From positions 26,149 to 90,148 of the forward strand of contig UQNS01000009.1 in NCBI GenBank assembly GCA_900542465.1: a DNA stretch of 64,000 nt. Direction: 5' to 3'. This document shows, piece after piece, positions 1-8,508 of this stretch (the first letter of the stretch is position 1; the number at the start of each line of letters is the position of its first letter). This stretch comes from an uncultured Eubacteriales bacterium (GTDB lineage: Bacteria > Bacillota > Clostridia > Lachnospirales > Lachnospiraceae). The position numbers and the translations under genes are program-made. The notes under the pieces were generated by a model. It did no database searches. It saw only the letters and a program-made list of their open reading frames with translations, and was not told where the DNA came from.

Positions 1-2
1 AA

Positions 3-1580
3 AGAGAAGAAAAGGTCGATGTTATTGCGGAGCTCCTTAAGGAAGATGAAGAGGATGAAAGCAAGATGACAGAAAGACCTCCGGTAGTAGCTGTTATGGG
101 ACATGTCGATCATGGTAAAACTTCTCTTCTTGATGCAATAAGAGAGACTCACGTTACAGACAGGGAATCCGGCGGTATTACACAGAAAATAGGTGCTTAT
201 CAGGTCAAGACCAGCTCAGGCCGTCCTATAACTTTCCTTGATACACCGGGTCATGAGGCTTTTACAGCTATGCGTATGCGTGGAGCCCAGTCAACAGATA
301 TCGCGATCCTTGTTGTTGCAGCTGATGATGGAGTAATGCCTCAGACAGTTGAAGCTATCAATCATGCCAAGGCTGCGGGAGTTGAGATCATCGTCGCAGT
401 TAATAAAATCGATAAACCTACTGCCAATATAGAAAAAGTGAAACAGGAGCTCACAGAGTATGAGCTTATTTCTGAAGAATGGGGCGGTTCGACCATATTC
501 TGCCCTGTTTCAGCTCACACAGGAGAAGGTATAGATAACCTTCTTGATATGATCATGCTTACAGCTGATGTTATGGAGCTTAAGGCGAATAAGAAACGTA
601 AGGCGCGCGGAATCGTTATTGAGGCAGAACTTGACAAGGGACGCGGTGTCGTTGCTACTGTTCTCGTTCAAAAAGGAACGCTTAAGGTCGGTGACAGTGT
701 TGCCGCAGGAAAGAGCTTTGGTAAGATCCGTGCAATGATCAATGATAAAAATAAACGAGTGAAAGAAGCAGGCCCTTCAACACCTGTTGAGATACTTGGT
801 CTTAATGAGGTCCCAAATGCAGGTGAGATACTCATGGCATTTGACAATGATAAGGAAGCAAGAAATTTCGCTGCCACATTTATCTCAGAAGGAAAGAGAG
901 ATATGGTCAATGAAAGTCGTCAGAAGGTTACTCTTGATGCTATATTTGATCAGATCAAAGAGGGAAATATCAAGGATCTCAATATTATAGTAAAGGCTGA
1001 TGTGCAGGGTTCTGTAGAGGCTATCAAGCAGTCACTTATCAAACTTTCCAATGATGAGGTCGCAGTTAAGATAATTCATGGCGGCGTTGGTAATATAAAT
1101 GAATCTGACGTTATCCTTGCATCTGCATCTAAGGCTATAATTATAGGTTTTAATGTTAAACCGGATAATAGAGCCAAGGATACTGCTGACAGAGAAGACG
1201 TTGATATGAGACTTTATACGGTTATCTATGATGCAATCGATGATGTAGAGGCAGCTCTAAAGGGAATGCTTGAACCGATCTACGAAGAGAGGGTGATCGG
1301 TCATTGTGAGATCAGACAGATCTTCAAGGCTTCCGGAATTGGAAATATTGCAGGCGCTATCGTAACAGATGGTAAGATGACATCTAAAGCAATGGTCAAG
1401 ATCACAAGAGAAGGCAAGGAGATCTATGCGGGCAAGATCGCATCCCTCAAGAGATTTAAGGATGAAGTTAAAGAAGTAAAGGGCGGATATGAATGTGGTC
1501 TCGTATTTGAAGACTTTGACAAGATTCAGGAAGGCGATATTGTAGAAGCCTCTGAAATGTTTGAGATACCGCGTCAGTAA
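3..1580 (+). CDS. infB: Translation initiation factor IF-2 (5'-truncated by window edge)
   Basis: IF-2 is the GTPase that places initiator tRNA on the 30S subunit and promotes subunit joining in the cytoplasm. The frame is open to the left window edge, so only the G domain and the C-terminal domains are present. An internal Met lies at 66. All five GTPase motifs are visible soon after it: GHVDHGKTS (G1), a GGITQKIG switch I, DTPGHEAF (G3), NKID (G4) and SAHTGEG (G5). The tail reads through IF-2 domains II, III and the tRNA-binding C-terminal domain to [12 protein letters not shown]. rbfA follows after about 40 bases, the usual Firmicute order. Identity is certain; only the N-terminus is unseen. 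Confidence 0.97.
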   Translation, partial: REEKVDVIAELLKEDEEDESKMTERPPVVAVMGHVDHGKTSLLDAIRETHVTDRESGGITQKIGAYQVKTSSGRPITFLDTPGHEAFTAMRMRGAQSTDIAILVVAADDGVMPQTVEAINHAKAAGVEIIVAVNKIDKPTANIEKVKQELTEYELISEEWGGSTIFCPVSAHTGEGIDNLLDMIMLTADVMELKANKKRKARGIVIEAELDKGRGVVATVLVQKGTLKVGDSVAAGKSFGKIRAMINDKNKRVKEAGPSTPVEILGLNEVPNAGEILMAFDNDKEARNFAATFISEGKRDMVNESRQKVTLDAIFDQIKEGNIKDLNIIVKADVQGSVEAIKQSLIKLSNDEVAVKIIHGGVGNINESDVILASASKAIIIGFNVKPDNRAKDTADREDVDMRLYTVIYDAIDDVEAALKGMLEPIYEERVIGHCEIRQIFKASGIGNIAGAIVTDGKMTSKAMVKITREGKEIYAGKIASLKRFKDEVKEVKGGYECGLVFEDFDKIQEGDIVEASEMFEIPRQ

Positions 1581-1619
1581 TGCATATGGGCTGATTTCAA
1601 AGACAGAAAGGTGTTATTT

Positions 1620-2000
1620 ATGCGAAAAAACAGCATAAAGAATATAAGGATAAATAATGAGGTCCAGAAGGAACTCGGAAATATTATAAGAAGTGAGATC
1701 AAAGATCCGAGGGTTTCACCACTGACAAGTGTTACGGACGTGTATGTGGCTCCTGACCTGAAAACATGTAAGGCTTACATCAGTGTTCTCGGAGACGATG
1801 ATGACTTGAAAAACACTATTGAGGGTCTTACTAAGGCAGAGGGATATATCAGAAAACAGCTTGCCTCAACTGTTAATCTCAGGAATACGCCGGAAATTAC
1901 ATTTGTTCCCGATGATTCCATTGCTTATGGTGTTAAGATGTCTAAAATGATCGATGATACGATAGGTAAAAAAAATGAAATATCAGAATATGAGGAGTAA
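1620..2000 (+). CDS. rbfA: 30S ribosome-binding factor RbfA
   Basis: RbfA binds the 30S precursor near the 5' helix of 16S rRNA and aids late small-subunit maturation and cold adaptation. The product is 126 residues, normal for the family, starting MRKNSIKNIRINNEVQ. The family core is visible: SEIKDPRV near the start of the KH-like fold, DLKTCKAYISV in the second strand, and an acidic tail. I chose ATG 1620, which sits behind AGAAAGGTG, over an earlier in-frame codon. The gene lies between infB and nrnA, a conserved cluster. Confidence 0.95.
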   Translation: MRKNSIKNIRINNEVQKELGNIIRSEIKDPRVSPLTSVTDVYVAPDLKTCKAYISVLGDDDDLKNTIEGLTKAEGYIRKQLASTVNLRNTPEITFVPDDSIAYGVKMSKMIDDTIGKKNEISEYEE

Positions 2001-2088
2001 ATTTCATAAAATTCTGGCAGGTGTCTTTTTCGCTATGCTGATCATTAAGGTGTGGCCTAAGATAAGAAAACTTATCACGAAAAAATGA
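1975..2088 (+). CDS. Possible 37-residue single-span membrane peptide
   Basis: This short ORF overlaps the last 26 bases of rbfA in another frame and fills most of the gap before nrnA. It encodes a basic N-terminus, one hydrophobic stretch (ILAGVFFAMLIIKVW) and a basic tail ending KLITKK, the shape of a small inner-membrane peptide. The ribosome-binding site is weak (AGGT about ten bases upstream). Nothing in it matches a family I know. It could be chance coding in an A/T-rich spacer; conservation in related genomes would decide. Confidence 0.3.
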   Translation: MKYQNMRSKFHKILAGVFFAMLIIKVWPKIRKLITKK

Positions 2089-2121
2089 TACTGTCGGATG
2101 CACTGTTTAAGGAGGCTGGAA

Positions 2122-3066
2122 ATGGATCTGACAGCAATACTTGAAAATGCAAAAAAGGTGGCTGTTACAGGGCACGTGAACCCGGACGGAGATTGCGTAG
2201 GGTCGACACTTGCCCTTTACAGGTATATTTGTCTCAATTTTTCAAATATTCAGACTGATATTTATCTTGAAAAACCAAATAATGATTTTAATTATCTGGC
2301 TGGAATAGATGAAATTAAGCATGAACCTGATACAGAAGCTGAGTACGACGTGTTTTTTACATTAGACTGCGCTTCTGAAGACAGGATAAAGCCTTTTGCT
2401 TCATGCTATAAAAAATCAAGATTAAAAGTATGCATCGATCATCATGTCAGCAACTCCGGAATATTTGCTGACGAAAATGAGATCAGACCTTCTGCGAGTT
2501 CGACCTGTGAGGTCTTATTCGATCTTCTGGATCATGAAAAGATCGATACAGAAATTGCCAAGTGTCTGTATACAGGGATAATACATGATACAGGGGTCTT
2601 TAAATATCAGTCTACATCGCCGCATACACTTAATATAGCGTCCAGATTGATAGAATTTGGCTTTGATTTTACGTCTATAATCGATGATACTTTCTTTTCA
2701 AGAACTTATAATGCCAATAAAGCACTTGGGATAGTTCTTTCAAAAAGTGAACTTTTTCTTGACGGTTATGGTATATATTCGATCCTGACACCTGAAGAAA
2801 TGGAGAGCGTAAATGTTCCGGCAAATGAACTCGGAGGGATAGTGGAACAGCTGAGACTCACAGCAGGCGTTGAAACGGCTATGTTCATATATCCGGGCGC
2901 GGGAGCAAAAAAAATATCAATGCGGTCTAAAAAGCATATAGATGTTGCTGCCTTTGCCGGTATGTATGGCGGCGGCGGTCATGTCAGAGCTGCAGGCTTC
3001 GCATCATTCAAGGGATATAAAGAGATAATAGATGATTTTATAGCTTATGTAGAGAAGAATAGGTGA
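2122..3066 (+). CDS. nrnA: DHH/DHHA1 phosphoesterase, NrnA-type oligoribonuclease/pAp phosphatase
   Basis: NrnA-type enzymes degrade very short RNA oligonucleotides and can dephosphorylate pAp. The product is 314 residues, a standard length. The DHH domain shows VTGHVNPDGDCVGS, an acidic strand FFTLDCAS, and the DHH motif in CIDHHVSNSG. The C-terminal DHHA1 domain shows MYGGGGHVRAAGF. The start at 2122 is set by a strong AAGGAGG; the frame also opens 24 bases earlier without a site. In Firmicutes this gene commonly sits between rbfA and truB, as here. Confidence 0.93.
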   Translation: MDLTAILENAKKVAVTGHVNPDGDCVGSTLALYRYICLNFSNIQTDIYLEKPNNDFNYLAGIDEIKHEPDTEAEYDVFFTLDCASEDRIKPFASCYKKSRLKVCIDHHVSNSGIFADENEIRPSASSTCEVLFDLLDHEKIDTEIAKCLYTGIIHDTGVFKYQSTSPHTLNIASRLIEFGFDFTSIIDDTFFSRTYNANKALGIVLSKSELFLDGYGIYSILTPEEMESVNVPANELGGIVEQLRLTAGVETAMFIYPGAGAKKISMRSKKHIDVAAFAGMYGGGGHVRAAGFASFKGYKEIIDDFIAYVEKNR

Positions 3067-3070
3067 AAAT

Positions 3071-4024
3071 ATGTTTAATGGTATTTTACCTGTATATAAG
3101 GAAAAAGGATTCACTTCATTTGATGTTGTTGCTAAATTGAGGGGGATCCTTCATCAGAAAAAAATAGGACATACCGGTACGCTTGATCCGGATGCGACCG
3201 GCATTCTTCCGGTGTGTCTTGGACACGCTACCAAGCTTGTAGAAACTATGACTGATTCAAAAAAAGAATATGTGGCCCGCATGCTTCTTGGCATTCGTAC
3301 AGATACCTTGGATATTTCAGGAAAACTCATTGAGAAAAAGGAATGCAGGGTCTCTTATGAGGATGTCAAAGAAGCACTTTTTGAGTTTCTAGGAGAATCT
3401 ATGCAGGTTCCACCTATGTTTTCGGCGCTTAAACAGAACGGGAAAAAACTCTGCGAACTGGCAAGAGAGGGAAAGGTCGTAGATAGACTTCCAAGACCTG
3501 TCCGTGTATATGATATAGAATTATTGAGGAGAACGGATGAATACAGGGGAAAGAAGATATTTCGCATATCAAATGTAAATGATATTCCGGAAGATGGTAT
3601 GGAAGTATGTTTCAGAATAATATGTTCAAAGGGAACGTATATAAGAAGTATTATAGATGACCTGGGAAATAAACTGGGGTGCGGAGCCTGCATGACAGGA
3701 TTAATGAGAACTTCGGCATCCGGTCTTGATATTGATTCTGCGTACACACTGTCGGAGATAGAAGCATTTGTCGAAACAGGTCTGATAAATGAAAAGATCA
3801 GAAGTATTGATGAAGTTTTTAAGGATGATATAGATCTTACACTTAGAGAAGAGTTTGACTACCTTGTCCTTAATGGAAATAAGCTCAAAAAAGAGATGTT
3901 TGACTTTACAGAAGGATTCAATAAGGATAAGCTTTATAAAATACATGCTTCGGACGGAATATTCAAAGCTGTATATTACTACGATGGGGAATGTCTCAGG
4001 CCGAAGTTTATGTTTATTAATTGA
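3071..4024 (+). CDS. truB: tRNA pseudouridine(55) synthase TruB
   Basis: TruB converts U55 in the T-loop of most tRNAs to pseudouridine. The catalytic Asp lies in GHTGTLDPDATGILP, preceded by the N-terminal KEKGFTSFDVV. The TruB signatures VPPMFSALK and CSKGTYIRSIIDDLG also follow. At 317 residues it is slightly longer than the shortest family members and has a C-terminal extension after the core. It starts four bases after nrnA stops and is followed closely by ribF, so the three are very likely co-transcribed. Confidence 0.95.
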   Translation: MFNGILPVYKEKGFTSFDVVAKLRGILHQKKIGHTGTLDPDATGILPVCLGHATKLVETMTDSKKEYVARMLLGIRTDTLDISGKLIEKKECRVSYEDVKEALFEFLGESMQVPPMFSALKQNGKKLCELAREGKVVDRLPRPVRVYDIELLRRTDEYRGKKIFRISNVNDIPEDGMEVCFRIICSKGTYIRSIIDDLGNKLGCGACMTGLMRTSASGLDIDSAYTLSEIEAFVETGLINEKIRSIDEVFKDDIDLTLREEFDYLVLNGNKLKKEMFDFTEGFNKDKLYKIHASDGIFKAVYYYDGECLRPKFMFIN

Positions 4025-4039
4025 TCAAGAGGAATATAA

Positions 4040-4969
4040 ATGAAACTTTTAAGAGGGGAAGCTGTATCTGGAATGAATGATCGAACCTGTGTTACCATAG
4101 GTAAGTTTGATGGGATACACAGGGGGCACAGACATCTGATAGAAAATACCATAGCTACTGCTGTGTCCGAAGATCTCAAGTCATGCCTTTTTACCTTTGA
4201 TTCTATGCCTGATTCTATCACCGGACCGGATTATAAGGTATTAACATCATGGGAAGAAAAAGAGATTATTTTTGAGAAGCTGGGTCTGGATATCGTTGTA
4301 GAATATCCTTTTAGCGATTCATTCAGGGATCTTATGCCGGAAGAATTTGTAAAAAGTATATTGGTGGATAAGCTTAATATGAAAGCTCTCGTTGTCGGAT
4401 CTGATTTCATATTTGGCAGGGATAATCTTGGCACGGTCAGAACACTTGAAGAAATGTCCGATAAGTATGGATTTAAGCTCTTTATAGTACAAAAAGAGGA
4501 GTATGAGGATGTTGAGATATCTTCTTCAAGAATAAAGGCGGCCCTCCAGTCGGGTGACCTTATTGAGGCCAACAGGATGCTTGGATACGAGTATATAATA
4601 TCCGGCGTGACCAGATCCGGAAACAAGCTGGGAAGAACGATAGGTGTTCCTACTATGAACATTTATCCGGATCAGGATAAGCTATTACCAGCTTATGGTG
4701 TATATGCGGGGACCGCCATCTTTAGAGGGCGCGATTACAGTTGCGTAGTAAATATAGGAGTGAGGCCGACTGTAGATGATGTAGGCAGAGTAAGTGTTGA
4801 GACCAATCTTTTGGATTATATACCGGAAGAGACGGAGACATATGATGAGGAGCTTACAGTCAGATTCTTATACAGGATAAGACCTGAGATAAAATTCGGG
4901 TCTATGGAAGAACTGTTCATACAGATAGAGAAAGATGTGGAGGAGGCAAAAATACTCCTTGCTAAATGA
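4040..4969 (+). CDS. ribF: Bifunctional riboflavin kinase / FAD synthetase RibF
   Basis: RibF phosphorylates riboflavin to FMN and adenylates FMN to FAD. The N-terminal FAD-synthetase half carries the nucleotidyltransferase motif TIGKFDGIHRGHRHLI, and ISSSRIKAAL further on. The C-terminal riboflavin kinase half shows GRTIGVPTMNIYP, YGVYAG and VVNIGVRPTV. The length of 309 residues is usual. truB-ribF adjacency is widespread in bacteria. The 3' end overlaps the predicted rpsO promoter. Confidence 0.95.
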   Translation: MKLLRGEAVSGMNDRTCVTIGKFDGIHRGHRHLIENTIATAVSEDLKSCLFTFDSMPDSITGPDYKVLTSWEEKEIIFEKLGLDIVVEYPFSDSFRDLMPEEFVKSILVDKLNMKALVVGSDFIFGRDNLGTVRTLEEMSDKYGFKLFIVQKEEYEDVEISSSRIKAALQSGDLIEANRMLGYEYIISGVTRSGNKLGRTIGVPTMNIYPDQDKLLPAYGVYAGTAIFRGRDYSCVVNIGVRPTVDDVGRVSVETNLLDYIPEETETYDEELTVRFLYRIRPEIKFGSMEELFIQIEKDVEEAKILLAK

Positions 4970-4987
4970 GAACTGTAATGGTATAAT
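4959..4987 (+). promoter_or_regulatory. Predicted sigma-A promoter of rpsO
   Basis: A -35 TTGCTA (4959-4964), a 17-base spacer and a consensus -10 TATAAT (4982-4987) overlap the end of ribF. The start point would be about 4994, exactly where the folded rpsO leader begins. Confidence 0.75.
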
Positions 4988-4993
4988 CAATAA

Positions 4994-5053
4994 CCGTAGT
5001 GAACCGGCGGTTCAGTAGGTGGTAGTCCAACCTCTGCTTGATCGAACGGGATT
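4994..5053 (+). promoter_or_regulatory. Candidate structured rpsO leader (possible S15 autoregulatory site)
   Basis: The leader can fold as a three-way junction. The outer stem is CCGT (4994-4997) with ACGG (5046-5049). Hairpin 1 is GAACC/GGTTC (5001-5013). Hairpin 2 spans about 5014-5035, with AGGT/ACCT and GG/CC around a TAGT loop. S15 is known to repress its own mRNA in several bacteria through junction-like mimics of its 16S rRNA site. Assigning this fold to that role is inference from position and shape. Confidence 0.4.
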
Positions 5054-5062
5054 ATTTATTTT

Positions 5063-5341
5063 TTGGAGGACATTATGATTTCAGCAGAAAAGAAAAAAGA
5101 AATTATTGAAGAATATGGCAGAAAGGCCGGAGATACAGGCTCACCTGAGGTACAGGTCGCTATTCTTACAGAGAGGATCAAGACTCTTACAGAGCATTTA
5201 AAGGTCAACAAAAAGGATTACCATTCAACAAGAGGTCTTCTTAAGATGGTAGGTAAGAGAAGAGGTCTTCTTGACTATCTTAAGAAGAAAGATATCGAAG
5301 CTTACCGTACTTTGATTAGCAGACTTGGAATTAGAAAGTAA
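5063..5341 (+). CDS. rpsO: 30S ribosomal protein S15
   Basis: S15 binds the central domain of 16S rRNA early in small-subunit assembly. The annotated frame begins [19 protein letters not shown]; the preferred start is the ATG at 5075, seven bases after GGAGG, giving the normal S15 length of 88 residues. The core includes TGSPEVQVA, the HHSTRGLL-type segment (here [16 protein letters not shown]), and the tail ISRLGIRK. It has its own promoter and terminator, so it can be expressed apart from ribF. Confidence 0.96.
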   Translation: MEDIMISAEKKKEIIEEYGRKAGDTGSPEVQVAILTERIKTLTEHLKVNKKDYHSTRGLLKMVGKRRGLLDYLKKKDIEAYRTLISRLGIRK

Positions 5342-5387
5342 TCTTTTAAAGGTTTCTTTATATATTACGATTTAGGTCGAAGAAAAT

Positions 5388-5424
5388 ACGCTTCCAGAAT
5401 GCTTGCATTTGGAGGCGTTTTTTT
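5388..5424 (+). terminator. Rho-independent terminator after rpsO
   Basis: An imperfect hairpin (ACGCTTCCAGAATGC paired with GCATTTGGAGGCGT) is followed by seven T residues. It lies between rpsO and the YebC-family gene. Confidence 0.85.
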
Positions 5425-5459
5425 ATCTTAAAAAAACGGAAGTAAAAAGGAGAAAAAAT

Positions 5460-6185
5460 ATGTCTGGACATTCAAAATTTTCAAATATTAAGGCTAAAAA
5501 AGAAAAAAATGATGCAGCTAAGGGCAAGATCTTTACAAGGATCGGTAAGGAGATCGTTATTGCCGTAAAAGAAGGCGGGGCAGATATTAATAATAACGCC
5601 AAATTAAAACAGGTCGTTGCAAAGGCAAAATCTAATAATATGCCTAATGATACGATCGAACGAGCTATAAAAAAAGCAGCGTCAGGCAGTGAGGCTGATC
5701 TTGAAACCATAGTATATGAGGGATATGGTCCTAACGGAACGGCTATTATCGTTGAAGCCCTTACAGATAACAGAAACCGTGCGGCTTCCAATATTAAATT
5801 CTGTTTCACTAAAGGCGGCGGTAATGTAGGAACTCCCGGTTGTGTGTCATTCATGTTCGACACTAAGGGACAGATAATCATTGATAAAGAAGAGTGTGAT
5901 ATGGATCCGGATGAACTGATGATGATTGCTCTTGACGCAGGCGCCGATGATTTTAATGAAGAAGATGACAGCTTTGAGATACTCACAAGTCCTGAAAGTT
6001 TTGATCCTGTCTGCGAGGCTTTAGATGGCGCCGGAGTTAAGACGGTAAGCGCTGAAATAACCAGAATCCCACAGACAACAGTTCAGCTTACAGATCCTGA
6101 GGATATTAAAAATATCAATAAGACTCTTGACATGCTTGATGAGGATGATGATGTTCAGAATGTATATCACAACTGGGAAGAGTAA
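5460..6185 (+). CDS. YebC/PmpR-family (TACO1-like) translation-associated or DNA-binding regulator
   Basis: YebC-family proteins have been described as transcription regulators and, more recently, as factors that help ribosomes through proline-rich stretches. The product is 241 residues. It shows the family start MSGHSKFSNIKAKKEKNDAAKGKIFTRI-type sequence in two halves (GHSKFSNIK, then AKGKIFTRIGKEI). It also has the block IVYEGYGPNGTAIIVE and the segment NRNRAASNIKF. I chose ATG 5460, eleven bases after AAAAGGAG. The frame opens 57 bases earlier, but that part lies inside the rpsO terminator. Confidence 0.93.
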   Translation: MSGHSKFSNIKAKKEKNDAAKGKIFTRIGKEIVIAVKEGGADINNNAKLKQVVAKAKSNNMPNDTIERAIKKAASGSEADLETIVYEGYGPNGTAIIVEALTDNRNRAASNIKFCFTKGGGNVGTPGCVSFMFDTKGQIIIDKEECDMDPDELMMIALDAGADDFNEEDDSFEILTSPESFDPVCEALDGAGVKTVSAEITRIPQTTVQLTDPEDIKNINKTLDMLDEDDDVQNVYHNWEE

Positions 6186-6231
6186 GTCATAACTTTTTTT
6201 AAGGATAGAAGTATGCTATCATTTTCCTATA

Positions 6232-6657
6232 TTGTTTTATGGGTATATTGTCGTGATAAATGAAAATAAAGTAAAAATGCTGTCTAAGCTTGCGGGATTT
6301 GAAAAGGATACGAGGAAAACAAAAAAGCAGCTTGAAGCCCTGACAAAAGGTAAATATATAGCTAATGGCATCTGGTGGACATTTGTTACATCAAGTGCTG
6401 CATTTTTTGCTGTCTTCATCTTGAAAAGCTTTTGCCTGGGTGACATAAATACTGATATCAGAGATTTTCTGAATGACCCTTTTATTATAATAGGCGATAT
6501 AAAGATGTGGTTATTCTACATTATATTTGAAGTGATATTTTTACTCATTGCCATTGCATTTTATACGAAAAAGTTCGATAAGGCTTATGGAAGATTAGAA
6601 GAATACAAAAGACGCCAGATTAATTACAATGAGTTTTATAACAAAAAGGATAAGTAA
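6232..6657 (+). CDS. Unrecognised small membrane protein upstream of the cdaA cluster
   Basis: I do not recognise the family. The product of up to 141 residues has two hydrophobic segments: about 48-68 (GIWWTFVTSSAAFFAVFIL) and about 94-111 (WLFYIIFEVIFLLIAIAF). Charged, lysine-rich ends flank them, consistent with a two-span protein with both ends cytoplasmic. The start is uncertain: ATG 6232 has no clear ribosome-binding site, and a GTG about 20 bases later is an alternative. It lies six bases before the next membrane protein gene, and the run leads into cdaA-cdaR. Confidence 0.6.
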   Translation: MFYGYIVVINENKVKMLSKLAGFEKDTRKTKKQLEALTKGKYIANGIWWTFVTSSAAFFAVFILKSFCLGDINTDIRDFLNDPFIIIGDIKMWLFYIIFEVIFLLIAIAFYTKKFDKAYGRLEEYKRRQINYNEFYNKKDK

Positions 6658-6663
6658 TATATT

Positions 6664-7650
6664 ATGACGTTTCTATTGGAATTAAAAGAAAAAATAGGGA
6701 AATTTTATAGTGAGCATGAAAAAAGGGTTTTGATCGTTTTTAAATTTCTTGCAGCCCTTGTATTTCTTATAGCTTTATCTAATGAAGTTGGATATTTTTC
6801 ATTGCTGACCAATCCATTTATCATAATCGGAGCATCTGTTTTATGCGCATTTACTCCGGGATTTGTGACAGTATTAGTTCTTTCCGGCTTTTGGACTATA
6901 CATATGTTTTCTGTATCTCAGCAGCTCGGCATAGTTGTTCTGATAGTATTGCTCATCATGTACATGCTTTTTTTCAGGTTTTGTCCTAAAGCAGTATATG
7001 TCCTGCTGTTCACCGTTTTCTGCTGTATGATACATATACCGTACGTAGTGCCGGTGGTGCTTGCCCTGGCTTTTGCATATACCTATATATTTGCTATGGA
7101 CTTCGGCATAATAATTTATTTTATTATACATACAGTCAGTGATTATCTTACAGGACTTACATTTCAGACAAATCTGGATAATGCCAGAGCATTATCGTAT
7201 ATATCAGAATCCTTCCTGAAAGATAAGACCATGCTTACGCTCCTTATAGTATTTTCTATAACTTTCCTGCTTGCTAACATAATAAGAAGATCGTCCGCTT
7301 CTTATGCCTGGGCATATGCAATCATTACAGGAACTATTACTCAGTTTATTATGCTTGTTCTGATCGATATCTGGCTAAAAGCGGAATTATCGATGCTTGC
7401 AATTGTTATAGGTACGATGATAGGAGCTGTTTCAGCATTTATATATAATGCATTGATACTTAACATGGATTATACTAAAACAGAACACCTCCAATTTGAA
7501 GATGATGAGTATTATTATTATGTAAAGGCTGTTCCGAAGAGAAATGTAGCCTTATCAAATGTAAAAGTTACTCATATAAATGTTAAAAACATCAATGTGA
7601 AGGATGTAAAAGAAAAAAACAGTGAGACCAGGAATGATGATGAGGAATAA
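6664..7650 (+). CDS. Polytopic membrane protein of unknown function, immediately upstream of cdaA
   Basis: This is a 328-residue protein with about eight hydrophobic segments between residues 25 and 270. A soluble tail follows, rich in Asp, Glu, Tyr and Lys (EDDEYYYYVK, then repeated valine-asparagine-lysine phrases). I see no catalytic motif and no lipobox. It stops only four bases before cdaA, so it is very likely translated with the c-di-AMP synthase. The acidic, tyrosine-rich cytosolic segment could contact a partner protein; that is conjecture. It is not the usual third gene of the cdaA-cdaR-glmM operon. Confidence 0.7.
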   Translation: MTFLLELKEKIGKFYSEHEKRVLIVFKFLAALVFLIALSNEVGYFSLLTNPFIIIGASVLCAFTPGFVTVLVLSGFWTIHMFSVSQQLGIVVLIVLLIMYMLFFRFCPKAVYVLLFTVFCCMIHIPYVVPVVLALAFAYTYIFAMDFGIIIYFIIHTVSDYLTGLTFQTNLDNARALSYISESFLKDKTMLTLLIVFSITFLLANIIRRSSASYAWAYAIITGTITQFIMLVLIDIWLKAELSMLAIVIGTMIGAVSAFIYNALILNMDYTKTEHLQFEDDEYYYYVKAVPKRNVALSNVKVTHINVKNINVKDVKEKNSETRNDDEE

Positions 7651-7653
7651 AAA

Positions 7654-8505
7654 TTGATCGAAACAATTTTTCAAAACTATCTGTCAAAATTATATCTGCC
7701 AGGAATTGCTTGGAATGATATTATAGAGATCATAATTCTGGCCTATGTTATTTATAAGATCATGGCCTGGATAAAGAATACCAAAGCGTGGAATCTCTTA
7801 AAGGGTATCGTTGTTATTGCTTTATTCATTCTGGGAGCCTATATACTGCAGCTGCGTACCATTCTATGGATCACTCAGAGGATGCTTGGAGTTGGTATTA
7901 TCGCCGTGGTGATCCTGTTCCAACCGGAATTCAGGCGTGCACTTGAAAAACTGGGGACGAGAAGGATGTTTCTGGGAATGAGATCCTCGGAAGGATACGA
8001 AAGATTTAGCAAAAAGACTGCCGGGGAGATAGTGGATGCCGCGTTTGACATGTCGATCGCCAAGACCGGAGCGCTTATTGTGATCGAACAGAATCTTAAT
8101 TTAGATGAGTACATTAAGACCGGAATTACAGTTGATGGAGCGATAACCAGCCAGCTTCTTCTTAATATATTTGAAAAAAATACACCGCTGCATGACGGTG
8201 CCGTAATAATAAGAGGAGACAGGGTCGTGGCGGCTACATGCTACCTGCCGTTATCTAATAATGAATTTATCAATAAGAGTCTGGGAACTAGACACAGGGC
8301 TGCACTCGGAGTCAGCGAGGAAACCGACTCGCTGACGATCATTGTTTCAGAGGAGACAGGAAATGTATCGATAGCGGCAGGCGGAGAACTTGAAACTGAT
8401 CTCGACCGCAATACTTTAATGCTAAGACTTGAATTCATAAGGAAAAATCCTAATGGGTTGAATCCTATTCGCGGCAGAAACACTAAGACTTCAGTACAGG
8501 AATAA
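7654..8505 (+). CDS. cdaA: Diadenylate cyclase CdaA (c-di-AMP synthase)
   Basis: CdaA condenses two ATP into cyclic di-AMP, a second messenger for potassium and osmotic balance and cell-wall integrity. The product has three hydrophobic segments in the first 90 residues, then the linker FQPEFRRALEKLG, then the DAC domain. Both catalytic motifs are intact: LHDGAVII (DGA) and GTRHRAALG (RHR). The start is a TTG codon at 7654 behind GAGG, four bases after the preceding gene. At 283 residues it is standard. cdaR follows by four bases; glmM, often third in this operon, is not here. Confidence 0.95.
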   Translation: MIETIFQNYLSKLYLPGIAWNDIIEIIILAYVIYKIMAWIKNTKAWNLLKGIVVIALFILGAYILQLRTILWITQRMLGVGIIAVVILFQPEFRRALEKLGTRRMFLGMRSSEGYERFSKKTAGEIVDAAFDMSIAKTGALIVIEQNLNLDEYIKTGITVDGAITSQLLLNIFEKNTPLHDGAVIIRGDRVVAATCYLPLSNNEFINKSLGTRHRAALGVSEETDSLTIIVSEETGNVSIAAGGELETDLDRNTLMLRLEFIRKNPNGLNPIRGRNTKTSVQE

Positions 8506-8508
8506 AGT

